The translations under genes were made by a program, and so were the position numbers. DNA of 64,000 bases from contig JADKCV010000005.1 of the NCBI GenBank assembly GCA_016718655.1, positions 1-64,000 on the forward strand. The letters run 5' to 3'. The notes under the pieces were generated by a model. It saw only the letters and a list, made by a program, of their open reading frames with translations. It ran no database searches and was not told where the DNA came from. Source of the stretch: Flavobacteriales bacterium (lineage in GTDB: Bacteria > Bacteroidota > Bacteroidia > Flavobacteriales_F > PHOS-HE28). Below are positions 44,883-54,774 of this stretch, in pieces (the first letter of the stretch is position 1; every line of letters starts with the position of its first letter).

Positions 44883-45905
44883 TCAGTGCTCCTGGTCGTA
44901 ATAGATCTTATAGAATTTCCGCCCCTGTTCATCCACCCCATGCTCGATCCTGTTCCGGTCGCCATGGATGTAGATGTGGAAGTTCTTGTCCAACTTCAAC
45001 ACGCTCTTGAATACCCGGGCTTGCTGCTTCACTGCCTGGGGGGAGATGGCGAACGTGTCACCGATGTCCAGGTCGTGGGTCTCCTGGAAACGCTCCCCGA
45101 ACTGTTTGAAGGATGAAACGACACCTTGCTCTTGGAACACCTCTTGGGCAAAATGCTCTTGATCGAATTCCGTATGGGACTTGAAGTACTGCACGGAACG
45201 GTTCAGTAGGTCGATCTGGTCGGCCTTCGCGATCTCGAACTGTTGGGGAAGCTGTTCGGTGATGAACGTACGTGTCATATCCAGCACTTGGTGCGTACTG
45301 TTCACATGGTCCTTCTTGGGTCGGTGCCCGATGAAGTCCTTTTGCCAGTATTCGGTATTGACATGGTCATCGATGACGAACAGGGTGTACTCCCCTTCGG
45401 TGAAGACAACAAGACAGGCCTTGTTGGGTTTGCTATTGCCCAATCCACGTTTCAGGTTCATCACGAGGCTGCGACCTTTCACCTGGCTTTCGAGGAACAC
45501 CTCCTTTTCATCGAACTTGTAGATCCCCAATGCATCGTATCCGGCCCCACTGAGCTCCACGTTCGTGAACTTCACCACGAAAAGGTCGCCACTATTGATG
45601 TTATGATGCTGTGAGACATCGATGAGATGGCGGGCGATGGCGACCGATCCTGCCACCAGGTCCTCCCCTTGCTCAATGGCACGGGCCAGACCATGCAATA
45701 CATTATACTCGGAAGCCACAGCATGGTCGAATTCCGCCGTTCCAGCCATATTGGCAAAAGGCCTTAGGAACAGTTTCCGCAAGAACTCCTGCTCCTCTTC
45801 CCCCTGCAAGGCGGCACTGTAGTCGCTGAGGACATTCTCCACACCCACCCGATGGAGCACGAACGATTCCACCCTTGCCTCCTTACCGTTCACCATGATA
45901 CGCAT
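44883..45905 (-). CDS. Nucleoid-associated protein (NdpA/YejK family)
   Basis: 340 residues that match the nucleoid-associated NdpA family over full length: HRVGVENVLSD at the N-terminus, the ARAIEQGEDLVAGSVAIARHL block, SGDLFVVKF and the terminal HIYIHGDRNRIEHG. Members bind DNA or nucleoid; the molecular role is unclear. An ATG at 45896 is an alternative start. A minus-strand TACTTTCG at 45939-45946 would be its -7 element with a leader of about 30 bases. Confidence 0.8.
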   Translation of the reverse strand: MRIMVNGKEARVESFVLHRVGVENVLSDYSAALQGEEEQEFLRKLFLRPFANMAGTAEFDHAVASEYNVLHGLARAIEQGEDLVAGSVAIARHLIDVSQHHNINSGDLFVVKFTNVELSGAGYDALGIYKFDEKEVFLESQVKGRSLVMNLKRGLGNSKPNKACLVVFTEGEYTLFVIDDHVNTEYWQKDFIGHRPKKDHVNSTHQVLDMTRTFITEQLPQQFEIAKADQIDLLNRSVQYFKSHTEFDQEHFAQEVFQEQGVVSSFKQFGERFQETHDLDIGDTFAISPQAVKQQARVFKSVLKLDKNFHIYIHGDRNRIEHGVDEQGRKFYKIYYDQEH

Positions 45906-45938
45906 GCCTCCATTGCGACGATGCGTGGGAAGCGTGGG

Positions 45939-45946
45939 CGAAAGTA
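45939..45946 (-). promoter_or_regulatory. -7 promoter element of the NdpA-like gene
   Basis: On the minus strand the sequence is TACTTTCG, fitting TAnnTTyG. Confidence 0.4.
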
Positions 45947-46012
45947 CCGAAGTGCCCGTGCACGCGATCGAGTGGCTCGTCATCCAGCCCATCCGACTTG
46001 CGTTCCATGTCC

Positions 46013-46020
46013 TATCTTCG
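46013..46020 (+). promoter_or_regulatory. -7 promoter element of the T9SS protein gene
   Basis: TATCTTCG, fitting TAnnTTyG, 27 bases before the ATG at 46048. Confidence 0.4.
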
Positions 46021-46047
46021 AGGACACCGACCACCAACCTCGCACCC

Positions 46048-48153
46048 ATGATCCGAACATCAACACTTCTCAGCGCGCTGGCCCTGCACTTGGCCTCTTT
46101 TGCCGCCACCGGCGGTCCGGATGGCTATGGCTACACCTGGATCGACAGCAATGAACCGGACGGACCGGTCTTCAATTGGATAGACATCTCCACCACCGGA
46201 CAGACCGTGATGGGGTTGGCGGATGACAATGTGGTCGGTCCCTTTGTGATGGAAACGGACATGCCCTTCTATTGGTATGGCCGTAAGCTCCTGTGGATCG
46301 GGAGCAATGGCTACATAGCGTTCAATGGCCAGGGCAATCTGGCATCACCCTTCCCCACCATCCCGCTTGCAGGTGGCGTGAACGACTATATCGCGGGCCT
46401 GACCGCCGATCTGAACTTCACCGGGGTGGGCAATAATGCACGCTGCTACCTGTTGGACAATGTGGATCAGACCATCATCAGCTACGTGGGCGTGCCCTTC
46501 TGGACCGCCATTGCACCGAACTACACCGGTAGCAACACGTTCCAGATCATCCTCAACAAGCTCGACAGCAGCATCACGGTGCAGATCCTGGAACAAGTGG
46601 GGATCACCCAGAACAATGACCTGCTCATCGGTATCGAGAGTGTAGCAGGCAGCATCGGCTTGCAGCATTCGGCAGAGACCTATCCCGCGATCAACTATGC
46701 CATACGCTTTGAAATGCCCGAAGTAGCCCTGCTGGAGGTGAACGACGGTGCTGCCAATTGGATCACAGCACCTGGTAGCGGTGGCATCCTCCGCTCGCGT
46801 AATGGAAGTCCCGTTCCGCTTGTCGCGAACGCCCTCAACACCGGTAATGTGGACCTGAGCGGCCTGGTGATCGAAGGGGCTGTGCTCAACAGCGCCGGTA
46901 CCGTGTTGAACACTTACTCGCAAAGTGTGACCAACATTCTGGCTGGTGGAGATACGACCGTGGTCTTCGCGAACGCACTGGACCCTACCACCGCAGGTAC
47001 GTTCCGCTTCCGCAACACCGTGAGCAACGTACCGAACGACCTGGCCGTCGATAACAATATTCGTATCCAAGAGGTGGTCGTTGTGGATACCACCACCGCC
47101 ACTCAGGACCTTCGATTCCATGGAACTGGCGACGACGGGGTCGGTTTGAGTTGGAACGGTGGTAACGGCGGTGTCGCGGTATATATCCGACCGCCGTACT
47201 ACCCCGCTCATGCGATCGCCACGACCACCCGCATCGTGAGCAATATCGGAGGATCGGGATTCACGATGAAGGTGTACGCCGATGATGGCTTGAACTTCGG
47301 GCCCGGCACCTTGCTCGACAGTGTCCAAGTGGCTTCGGCCGATGCGACGATCGGTGACAAGGTCATTCCGCTGAGCGCCCCGCTCACGATCACCACTGGT
47401 GGTGTGTATGTACAGTGGTACATGCTCGGGGAGAATGTGAACATAGCGGTGGATATCACTCCGCCCTTCTCGAACCGGACGTTCGAGGTCCTTGACGGGA
47501 CCTGGGCCCCCTATCGCGATGCCGAGAACACCGACTTCCACCTCGGCCTCCGGTTGGAGCAAGCACCCGATCTCGACGTCAGTTGCTATGGCTTCTTCGG
47601 CCTTGCTGACGGCCAGACCATCGCCAGCCCAACGGCTGTGCGGATCTGGCTGCGCAACGAGGGTAACCAGCCCGTGTCAGGCTTCCCGATCGGTTTCCAA
47701 CACGGATCCGCTCCCCCGGTCATCCAGACGTTCACCGGTACCCTCGCAGTGGGTGAACAGGAACTGGTCACCTTCAATACCGCCTTCACCCCGACTCTTG
47801 ATGGCACGGATGCCCTGTGCGCATGGGCAGCACTGCCTGACGATACGGATGGCACCAACGATACCACGTGCGTGGAACTCGTTTCCTGGGTGGGCATTGA
47901 TGAACTGGCATACACCGGACTTCAGGTTTGGCCCAACCCCGTAAGCGATAAGCTCGGATTCGTCGGGCTGGGACCGGGTATCCACCAGGTTCTCCTGCTG
48001 GACGCCATTGGACGTACCGTGTTGAACGCGAACGTCACAGGCCAAGGGACGGACCCGGGGCTCTCGGTGCAAGGCCTTGCCAATGGTACTTACCATGCCC
48101 TCATTTCAGGCCCGGACCGACGCTACAGGGCCACCGTGGTGGTCCACCATTGA
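46048..48153 (+). CDS. Secreted surface protein with T9SS type A sorting domain
   Basis: 701 residues: signal peptide (about 1-19), two N-terminal beta-rich regions (LWIGSNGYIAFNG, PAINYAIRFEM), a mid segment with STRN-type repeats (VSNVPNDLAVDNNIRIQ), and a C-terminal sorting domain starting LQVWPNPVSDKLGF (about 630) and ending in VVVHH. T9SS carries such proteins across the outer membrane and attaches or releases them. No enzymatic domain is recognised; an adhesin or scaffold role is inferred. Confidence 0.8.
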   Translation: MIRTSTLLSALALHLASFAATGGPDGYGYTWIDSNEPDGPVFNWIDISTTGQTVMGLADDNVVGPFVMETDMPFYWYGRKLLWIGSNGYIAFNGQGNLASPFPTIPLAGGVNDYIAGLTADLNFTGVGNNARCYLLDNVDQTIISYVGVPFWTAIAPNYTGSNTFQIILNKLDSSITVQILEQVGITQNNDLLIGIESVAGSIGLQHSAETYPAINYAIRFEMPEVALLEVNDGAANWITAPGSGGILRSRNGSPVPLVANALNTGNVDLSGLVIEGAVLNSAGTVLNTYSQSVTNILAGGDTTVVFANALDPTTAGTFRFRNTVSNVPNDLAVDNNIRIQEVVVVDTTTATQDLRFHGTGDDGVGLSWNGGNGGVAVYIRPPYYPAHAIATTTRIVSNIGGSGFTMKVYADDGLNFGPGTLLDSVQVASADATIGDKVIPLSAPLTITTGGVYVQWYMLGENVNIAVDITPPFSNRTFEVLDGTWAPYRDAENTDFHLGLRLEQAPDLDVSCYGFFGLADGQTIASPTAVRIWLRNEGNQPVSGFPIGFQHGSAPPVIQTFTGTLAVGEQELVTFNTAFTPTLDGTDALCAWAALPDDTDGTNDTTCVELVSWVGIDELAYTGLQVWPNPVSDKLGFVGLGPGIHQVLLLDAIGRTVLNANVTGQGTDPGLSVQGLANGTYHALISGPDRRYRATVVVHH

Positions 48154-48175
48154 GTCCGCCTTCGACCATATCGGT

Positions 48176-48183
48176 TACTTTTG
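48176..48183 (+). promoter_or_regulatory. -7 promoter element upstream of the OmpH/Skp gene
   Basis: TACTTTTG, a perfect TAnnTTTG, with the following hairpin starting at its last base. The mRNA would begin inside or just at the hairpin. Confidence 0.45.
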
Positions 48184-48217
48184 CGCGCCCCTTCAACCCC
48201 TTGTTGAAGGGGCGCGC
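48183..48217 (+). terminator. Strong hairpin between the T9SS gene and the OmpH/Skp gene
   Basis: 14-bp stem (GCGCGCCCCTTCAA with its complement, 48183-48196 and 48204-48217), 7-base loop. It can end the upstream gene, but it also lies at the predicted 5' end of the next mRNA, so it could instead stabilise that leader. Confidence 0.55.
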
Positions 48218-48226
48218 TCATAACCG

Positions 48227-48883
48227 ATGACCAAATTGAAACCACTCTTGTTCCTGGTCTGGAACCTCCTGCTCACCGCAGTACTGGGTTGGATGCTGTT
48301 CCGAAGTGCCCCGACCGAGCAGGTGGAGGGCGTTGCTTCCGACCAGGTGAAGGACGAACTACCGGTCGTTCCGTCGATATCCATGGATAGCGTTGCATTG
48401 AGCAGCGCTCGCATCGCATATTTCCACATGGATTCGGTGCAACAACGGTACGATCTCATCAAGGAGAAGGACGACCGCTTCAAGCGGGAAGGTCAGCGGT
48501 TGGAGAACAACCTCCAGAACGAATTGGCCCGTGCTCAAGCGCGCTACGATGAACTGATGAAGAAGGATCACAGCTATAGCACCCAGGCTGAATTGAAGGC
48601 GGACGAAGCGGAAGTACAAGGGCTGATGGGCAAGATCCAACAGTTGCAAGCACGTAGTGAAGAACAGCTGATGAAGCTGGAGGCGGAAATGTTGAACGAG
48701 ATCACGAAGGAACTGAAGGACTTCCTGAAGGCCTACAATGCCCAAGCGGGCTTCGATTACATCTTCAGCATCCAGAACGGTGGTCAGATCTGGGTGGGGA
48801 ACGAAGGATTGAACATCACCGAGGACATGGTACAAGGCTTGAACGCCCGGTACCGTGCCTCCAAGCAGCCTTCGGCCAAGTGA
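48227..48883 (+). CDS. OmpH/Skp-family periplasmic chaperone
   Basis: 218 residues with an N-terminal membrane anchor/signal (about 5-25) instead of a plain cleavable signal, the strand ARIAYFHMDSVQQRYD, a long coiled coil (about 75-165; ENNLQNELARAQARYDELMKK) and the closing strand block FDYIFSIQNGG. Skp-like proteins hold unfolded outer-membrane proteins in the periplasm. It is followed by DUF4924 and the OstA/LptA-like gene in the same direction with short spacing, an envelope operon. Confidence 0.85.
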   Translation: MTKLKPLLFLVWNLLLTAVLGWMLFRSAPTEQVEGVASDQVKDELPVVPSISMDSVALSSARIAYFHMDSVQQRYDLIKEKDDRFKREGQRLENNLQNELARAQARYDELMKKDHSYSTQAELKADEAEVQGLMGKIQQLQARSEEQLMKLEAEMLNEITKELKDFLKAYNAQAGFDYIFSIQNGGQIWVGNEGLNITEDMVQGLNARYRASKQPSAK

Positions 48884-48886
48884 CCC

Positions 48887-49435
48887 ATGGACCTGCTGGC
48901 GAACAAGAAACGTGAGAACGCAGCCGCCTATGTGATCAGCATGTGGCACCTGGAGGACCTCCTTCGCGCTCAGGACCTTGACCTCCACAAAGTGGTGGAG
49001 CATCTGGTGGAACCCTTGGACGCCGACCCTCATACCAAGGCCTCGATCGCCACTTGGTATGCTTCCGTGATCGATCGCATGCGCGATGAGGAGATCGTAC
49101 GATCCGGTCACCTTGCCGAGGTCGCAGAGGTTGTCAATGAACTGGAATTCCTGCACACTTCTCTGGTCGAGGTACTCAATGACAAGGAGTATGACACGCT
49201 TATGGAACGAGCCGGACCAGCGCTACAGGAACTGCAACAACAGGCAGGCGAGGAAGCATTCGGCCCGGTGGAAACCGGCCTGACCGCCATCTATGGAGTC
49301 ATGGTACTCCGCGCCGGAGACAAGCCTGTGAGCGCAGGTACCGCTGAGGCCGAGCAACACATCCGGGCCCTGCTCGAGCGCCTGAGCCTGCATTACAAGC
49401 AGATGCGCAAGTTGCCCGGCGTGTCCATGAACTGA
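48887..49435 (+). CDS. DUF4924 family protein
   Basis: 182 residues. The start ANKKRENAAAYVISMWHLEDLLRA matches DUF4924, a Bacteroidota family of unknown function with an all-helical fold. It is three bases downstream of the Skp gene, so it is in that operon. No catalytic motif is visible. Confidence 0.75.
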   Translation: MDLLANKKRENAAAYVISMWHLEDLLRAQDLDLHKVVEHLVEPLDADPHTKASIATWYASVIDRMRDEEIVRSGHLAEVAEVVNELEFLHTSLVEVLNDKEYDTLMERAGPALQELQQQAGEEAFGPVETGLTAIYGVMVLRAGDKPVSAGTAEAEQHIRALLERLSLHYKQMRKLPGVSMN

Positions 49436-49459
49436 TCGGTCCGGCACGGCACTTGCCCT

Positions 49460-51040
49460 ATGGCCACCATGTCCCGAGCCTCTCTCCTACGTACCGCCCT
49501 GACGGCCTTCGTTGGAGTATTCGCGTCCATTGCTTCGGCTCAATCCGACGCGAATGGTGATCGGGACCGGGTGCGTATCCAGAACGCCGATACCTGGGAA
49601 TACGATGATGACATCGCACCGGGTGCCCAACGACTGAAAGGATCGGTCAAATTCGCCCATGGTGACGCCATCCTGCGTTGTGACAGTGCCTACCTCTATG
49701 AGGACCAACGCATCGACGCGTTCGGTCATGTTTCCATCGATCAAGGCGACAGCCTTCACATGGAAGGTGAACGGCTTGTATACCAAGGCAAGGACCGCCG
49801 CGCACGGATCGAAGGGAACGTGAGGTTACGCGATAAGGGCATGGAACTCTCCACCCCAGCGCTGGACTATGACCTACGCGCAAAACGGGGCAGTTATGAT
49901 CAAGGCGGAAACATCATCAGTCGGAAGGACGGATCGACGCTCTCCAGTGATATCGGTGTATACCTGGCTGACAGCCGCCAGTTCCAGTTCAGCCGCAACG
50001 TGCACAGTGAACACCCGGAACGCACCATCCGTTGCGATACGATGCACTACGGTACAGCAACCTCCATGGTGCGCTTCTTCGGCCCCAGTACCATCGACCT
50101 GCATAAGGACAGCACGGTGATACGGACCACGCGGGGCAGCTATGACATGACCAATGACCGGGCCCGTTTCTCTCAACGTTCCAGTGTGTTGTCGCGTGGA
50201 AAACTGCTGGAGGGCGACAGTCTGCACTATGACAAGAAGAGCGGACTGGGAAAGGCTTGGGGACATGTGATCCTCAGTGACACCGCTTCCGATGTCCTCG
50301 CTCGCGGTGACCATGGCACGTATGAAGAACGAAGTGAACGATCCATCATCACCGGTCACGCGGAAATGGTCCTCCTCATGGATGCGGATTCCCTCTTCCT
50401 CCACGGTGATTCGCTCATTGCGCGCCCCGAGGAGGATGGCTCCGGTCGACACATCACGGCCCGCAGTGGTGTGCGCTTCTTCAAAAGTGACCTGCAGGGG
50501 ATCTGCGATACATTGGTATACAGTGGTTCCGACAGTCTCATCCGCATGTACCATCAGCCGGTACTTTGGACCGGCGACGACCAGATCAGCGGCACGCACA
50601 TCCGGATCGCTTTGGCGAACGGAGGGATCGAACGGCTCTTCGTGGAAGGTGATGCGTTCCTGATGAGCCAAGTGGATAGCGTCCACTACGATCAGGTGAC
50701 CGGAACAACGATGACGGGGTTCTTCGCGAACAGTTCGCTCGAACGATTGATCGCCGAAGGGAACAGCCGCACTGTGTACTTCGCAGTGGAGGATAGTGCG
50801 GACACCAAGGTCATCAGCGCGGTGAACCGGGCCGATTGCAGCCGTATCGCGGTCACGTTGAAGGATGGCGAAGCCAATTCGGTCACCTTCCTGGAACGAC
50901 CCGATGCCTTGCTCTATCCTTTGGACAAGGTGCCGCCCGAGGAGTTGCGCCTGTCGGGTTCGGCCTGGCGCTCCCCGGAACGCCCTAGGGACCGTTCGGA
51001 CATCTTCGTCCAGGAACCTTCCACGCCGATCAAGGAATGA
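49460..51040 (+). CDS. OstA/LptA-like LPS-transport protein
   Basis: 526 residues: signal peptide (about 1-27, ending IASAQ) and then a long series of OstA-type beta-jelly-roll repeats (ILRCDSAYLYEDQRIDAFGHV, KDRRARIEGNVRLRDKGMELSTPALDYD, GDSLHYDKKSGLGKAWGHVI). It is much longer than E. coli LptA and resembles Bacteroidota LptA-like proteins that bridge the periplasm for LPS transport to LptD (41636). The ATG at 49469 is an alternative start. It overlaps the 3' end of the convergent minus-strand gene by 11 bases. Confidence 0.85.
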   Translation: MATMSRASLLRTALTAFVGVFASIASAQSDANGDRDRVRIQNADTWEYDDDIAPGAQRLKGSVKFAHGDAILRCDSAYLYEDQRIDAFGHVSIDQGDSLHMEGERLVYQGKDRRARIEGNVRLRDKGMELSTPALDYDLRAKRGSYDQGGNIISRKDGSTLSSDIGVYLADSRQFQFSRNVHSEHPERTIRCDTMHYGTATSMVRFFGPSTIDLHKDSTVIRTTRGSYDMTNDRARFSQRSSVLSRGKLLEGDSLHYDKKSGLGKAWGHVILSDTASDVLARGDHGTYEERSERSIITGHAEMVLLMDADSLFLHGDSLIARPEEDGSGRHITARSGVRFFKSDLQGICDTLVYSGSDSLIRMYHQPVLWTGDDQISGTHIRIALANGGIERLFVEGDAFLMSQVDSVHYDQVTGTTMTGFFANSSLERLIAEGNSRTVYFAVEDSADTKVISAVNRADCSRIAVTLKDGEANSVTFLERPDALLYPLDKVPPEELRLSGSAWRSPERPRDRSDIFVQEPSTPIKE

Positions 51041-53186
51041 ACGTGCTGCCGTTACGGACGGCATCGCTCAACCGAAGGCCTTCTTGGACCACGGATCTTG
51101 CATCCGTCGATCGGTCCTTCGTATTGCCCATGAACTCGTTCGTGTAGAGCATCAAACGTGTTGCCCCTCTGGTCGAGCCGGTGCTGTTCAGGTCGAACAC
51201 GAGCCCGTTGTTGGTCAAAATGCTGCCGTCCACGTGGACCTGTGATCCATCCGTTGCTTTCAAAGCAGTGCCGTTGCCATCGAATCGACCATTCAGGATC
51301 AGCGCTTGCGAAGCCTGTTCAAGCACCAATGCCACGCCTGTACATCGCCCCCAGGTGATCCCCAGAAGGCGCGCACGCGTACCGTTCAACACGATGCTTG
51401 CAGGGCCGGGCTTCCGGGTACTTCCAATGATCGACAAGCCTTTCAAAGTGGCTTGGACTTGCGTCAGTTCCAAACTGCCTCTTTCGATGGTCCCGCCTTC
51501 CATCGACACCTCGCCACCCACGATGTGGAGTACAGCCTCCCCAGCAGCACCATCGAGCACACAGCCTTGTATGGTGGTGTGTTTCATGCCTTGTACGCTC
51601 AAAGAGGCCGCCCCTCCGGCCCCACCGCCACTCATCTGCAATCCATTGATCCGGGAAACACCGGCGCCGTCCCCAACGACATCCAGACCCACGAAAGGGT
51701 CGCCATCCCGTGCAGGTCGTATGAACACCGGATTGATCCGCGTACCGAGGATCTCCAGCGGCCCCCTGCACTGTATGCGTACACCAGGCCCTAGCTCCAA
51801 ACGCGCACCGGGTAGCATCACCACCGACCTACCTGAAGGAAGTACAAGGTCCTTATCGATCCGGTACTTGCCGCGCGGGAAGACCACCGAATCCGCTGTT
51901 ACACGAAGCTTTGTCATCCGCTGGAGTTCCTCAAGGAACCCCAACGATGCGTTCGGTGTGGTGGCGGCATTGGCCAGCGCCGGAGATCCAGAGGCAGCAC
52001 CCATGCCCGGTACGGGCTCCAGCGGTCGCATCAAACCGTCCATCGCTGATCGGTCGGATAACCGTACATCCAGGATCGTGTGAAGGATGCGAGCCGCCCT
52101 GGCTTTTTCGATCTCAGTGTTCCTTCCATTGCAGAGCAATGGGACCCATACGGCCGTAAGTGCCAACATCCGTTCACGCAAGTGACCACGTTCAGCGACC
52201 ATTGCCTCTTGCGCAGCACGGAAACGCTCGCGCAATTCGGCATTGCCCAACAACGAAGTGATCGGTGTCGATCGGTAGGTGGAAAGAGGACCGAGCTCCT
52301 GAGCGCCCTTGCGTGCAGGGCGATGAATCGGCACTACCTGCCGTTGTCCCCAACGATAGGCCATGGCCACCTCACCGGTCAACGCCAGTTCCTCTCCTCC
52401 CAGCCACTGCACCAGTAGCCAGTTCGCGAGTTGGTCCAGGTCGATACCCTTCGCCACGTCCGCATCCTTCGGTGCTTCCGTGGACGTTGTGTTCCACCAC
52501 TCCTGCAAGGAGGCAGTAGCCGCGGTATCACGTGCGATAACAGGGGTCAATGAATATCCGATACGGGGGTCGAACCAGCACGTGAAGGCCAAGCCGTCCT
52601 GCATACCCCTGCGCTGCAAGAAGTGATCGTTCACGACCTCTTCCTTCACATGAACACCCTGATCAGCACCACAAGCCACCAACCGCACCAGCGTCAATTC
52701 GGGTGTCAAAAGGCCGAGTTCCGTGGCGATCATCTCCAAGTACTTCTGCTGGATACTGTTCACATCGGCCTTGCGCAAGGTGAACGACCGTTGCTCACGC
52801 AAGTAGCTGCCCTCACGCATCCGCACCACATAGCCTCCAGGCTCGGAGCGCATGGGACGAACCCGCACGGAATCACCATATCCCGATGCTTCAAGCCAGC
52901 GAACATCCCAGCCCCGACCACTGTCCTCCATCATACAATTGCCGCTTCGCCCGCCCAGCCCGATGTGTATCGTTTCCACGCGATGATGGATGGTATCCTC
53001 GGAGGAACGATCCATCAACAAGGCATAGGCATCGACCTCGTTCGCTCCGATCCCCAATGGCCAGCCACCCGCCAAACGCCAAGTATCGGTGAATTGGAAG
53101 GCCGCGACCAATAGTCCACCAACCACTACCAGGGCCAGTAGCCAGGACTTGAACCCGATCGGTCGACGCTCATTGGACCGCTTCAT
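51030..53186 (-). CDS. CotH-like N-terminal domain fused to right-handed beta-helix, membrane-anchored
   Basis: 718 residues. One N-terminal membrane helix (about 14-33), then a region that resembles CotH-type kinases in layout (REQRSFTLRKAD, EMIATELGLLTPELTLVRLVACG, VHVKEEVVNDHFLQR, WLLVQWLGGEE). The C-terminal half (about 420-710) has regular short strands with hydrophobic/Asn/Gly steps (GVRIQCRGPLEILG, HTTIQGCVLDGAAG, ALKATDGSQVHVDGSIL), a right-handed parallel beta-helix pattern. I do not recognise a named family. Its stop-proximal start overlaps the CotH gene by 17 bases, so it is in one operon with it. The function is unknown. Confidence 0.6.
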   Translation of the reverse strand: MKRSNERRPIGFKSWLLALVVVGGLLVAAFQFTDTWRLAGGWPLGIGANEVDAYALLMDRSSEDTIHHRVETIHIGLGGRSGNCMMEDSGRGWDVRWLEASGYGDSVRVRPMRSEPGGYVVRMREGSYLREQRSFTLRKADVNSIQQKYLEMIATELGLLTPELTLVRLVACGADQGVHVKEEVVNDHFLQRRGMQDGLAFTCWFDPRIGYSLTPVIARDTAATASLQEWWNTTSTEAPKDADVAKGIDLDQLANWLLVQWLGGEELALTGEVAMAYRWGQRQVVPIHRPARKGAQELGPLSTYRSTPITSLLGNAELRERFRAAQEAMVAERGHLRERMLALTAVWVPLLCNGRNTEIEKARAARILHTILDVRLSDRSAMDGLMRPLEPVPGMGAASGSPALANAATTPNASLGFLEELQRMTKLRVTADSVVFPRGKYRIDKDLVLPSGRSVVMLPGARLELGPGVRIQCRGPLEILGTRINPVFIRPARDGDPFVGLDVVGDGAGVSRINGLQMSGGGAGGAASLSVQGMKHTTIQGCVLDGAAGEAVLHIVGGEVSMEGGTIERGSLELTQVQATLKGLSIIGSTRKPGPASIVLNGTRARLLGITWGRCTGVALVLEQASQALILNGRFDGNGTALKATDGSQVHVDGSILTNNGLVFDLNSTGSTRGATRLMLYTNEFMGNTKDRSTDARSVVQEGLRLSDAVRNGSTFIP

Positions 53187-54774
53187 CCGTAATGGCATTG
53201 GTGATACGGAGACCTGGAGGAATAGCAGGAACGAAATTCAATGTGACCTGCAATGGGTCGACCTCGAAATGCTGGCCAGGAAGGAATGGGTCCGGCGCCG
53301 GACCTGAGCAGTGTACCGTGCGATGGACCACAACGCGCTCCGTTCCATTCAAACGCTCAACTTGGAACGTTCGCCCCTCGCCGACCACTGCCACGGACAC
53401 GGTATCGTTCACGGGCCATGAGACGATCACTGGACATTCGTCCTCGGTCGTCAGCATCAGTTCATTACCTGACCGCACCTGCCGTACCTGACACGCTGCG
53501 ATCCGGTCCTGGAGTTGGTCCCAATAGTCCTTGACGCCCGCACGCATGGACGCAGATGAACTCGCCGCATGCAGCACGGAATACCGATGCACATCCTCTG
53601 CGAACAGTGTGACGTTCGCGTATTTGTTCTTGTCCATGAGCAGGCTTGGCAACAACCGCTGCTCCTCCTGGGACCAACGTTGCAGGAAACGACCCTCGTC
53701 GTGCAGCGCGAGAAGCGCTTGCCATGCGTATCGATCGCGTTGCAAGCGCCATTCTGGTACCTGGAGCATCCAATATGCCAATGCATCGTGTATGAAATAG
53801 CGTGGCCTACCCGGCTGCTCATACATCAGAAGCGCGTCCCACAGGATCGGTCGGAATCGTTGGTCCCGAGGATCGAATACCAGGAACTGGTTGTGGTATT
53901 GATCGATATGCGATGTATTGACCACCCAGATGGCCGCGAGATAGCGCAGGTACTGGTCCACATCCAGCAAGCGGGTCAGTGAATCGCGCCGCAACTCCAT
54001 GGACATCCGCCTGTCGCCCAGGATGCCCACCAAGGCCTTCAACCGGACGTTGGCAGTGACACTATCCGCTTTGCTCTCATACTGCCAATGGGCCGCATCG
54101 GTCCACAACAGCTTTCGCGACCCTAGCTTTCGATCGCTCACCGGTCCGAAATCCCCCTTGTACACCGGCACTTGTCCAAGGGCGGAACCACGGACCTCCT
54201 CAAAGTCCCCGGTCGGTTGCTCGTACAACTCCATGACCCCAAGTTCCTTCCCGTTCAAGCGCACCTGCACGAGCTCATGATGAGGAACGCGTACACCCAT
54301 GAAGCCTCCGATCCAGAGGCCCATGTGGTTATTGAGCATGTTGAAGGACTTCGGGTTGATGACGTTCACCTTCTTGAACGGCAACTGTGGTGGCGGGTCC
54401 TTGAACGTTAGCCTGAACGAGCGCTTTTCCCCCAGGAAGTGTGAGGGGGTGAGCGCACCGCGATATCGGAACTTGGCCGGGTATCTGACACCGTTCAACA
54501 GGACAGCAGCTTCACCTTGTTGGCCGCCACTCCATGGCAGGTCACTGTTCAACGCTTCAATATGCGCCTCATCCACTTCGACCTCGAGGACCCGCAAGCG
54601 GTGCGGGGCATCTGGTTCATGGAGATCATCAACCAACGTGGAAAGGGCTGAGGCAGCACCGATGCTGAGCGCGCGTCGAGGTCCGAGAATAGCCGCGAAT
54701 ATGATGGTGACCGCCAGTACCGCCAACAGTACCATCCACACCACGGGGCTGCTCTTTTCACGTTTCCTGCTCAT
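53170..54774 (-). CDS. CotH-family atypical protein kinase
   Basis: 534 residues: an N-terminal membrane helix (about 9-32) and a CotH domain (about 65-330). The family pattern is KFRYRGALTPSHFLGEKRSFRLTFK, FNMLNNHMGLWIGGFMGVRVPHHELVQVRLNGKELGVMELYEQ (conserved Glu), DVDQYLRYLAAIWVVNTSHIDQYHNQFL and RPILWDALLMYE (acidic). CotH of Bacillus phosphorylates coat proteins; the Bacteroidota versions act at the membrane or in the periplasm on unknown targets. The frame is open to 54966 without similarity. It overlaps the small membrane gene (ATGA) upstream and the beta-helix gene downstream. Confidence 0.78.
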   Translation of the reverse strand: MSRKREKSSPVVWMVLLAVLAVTIIFAAILGPRRALSIGAASALSTLVDDLHEPDAPHRLRVLEVEVDEAHIEALNSDLPWSGGQQGEAAVLLNGVRYPAKFRYRGALTPSHFLGEKRSFRLTFKDPPPQLPFKKVNVINPKSFNMLNNHMGLWIGGFMGVRVPHHELVQVRLNGKELGVMELYEQPTGDFEEVRGSALGQVPVYKGDFGPVSDRKLGSRKLLWTDAAHWQYESKADSVTANVRLKALVGILGDRRMSMELRRDSLTRLLDVDQYLRYLAAIWVVNTSHIDQYHNQFLVFDPRDQRFRPILWDALLMYEQPGRPRYFIHDALAYWMLQVPEWRLQRDRYAWQALLALHDEGRFLQRWSQEEQRLLPSLLMDKNKYANVTLFAEDVHRYSVLHAASSSASMRAGVKDYWDQLQDRIAACQVRQVRSGNELMLTTEDECPVIVSWPVNDTVSVAVVGEGRTFQVERLNGTERVVVHRTVHCSGPAPDPFLPGQHFEVDPLQVTLNFVPAIPPGLRITNAITDEAVQ

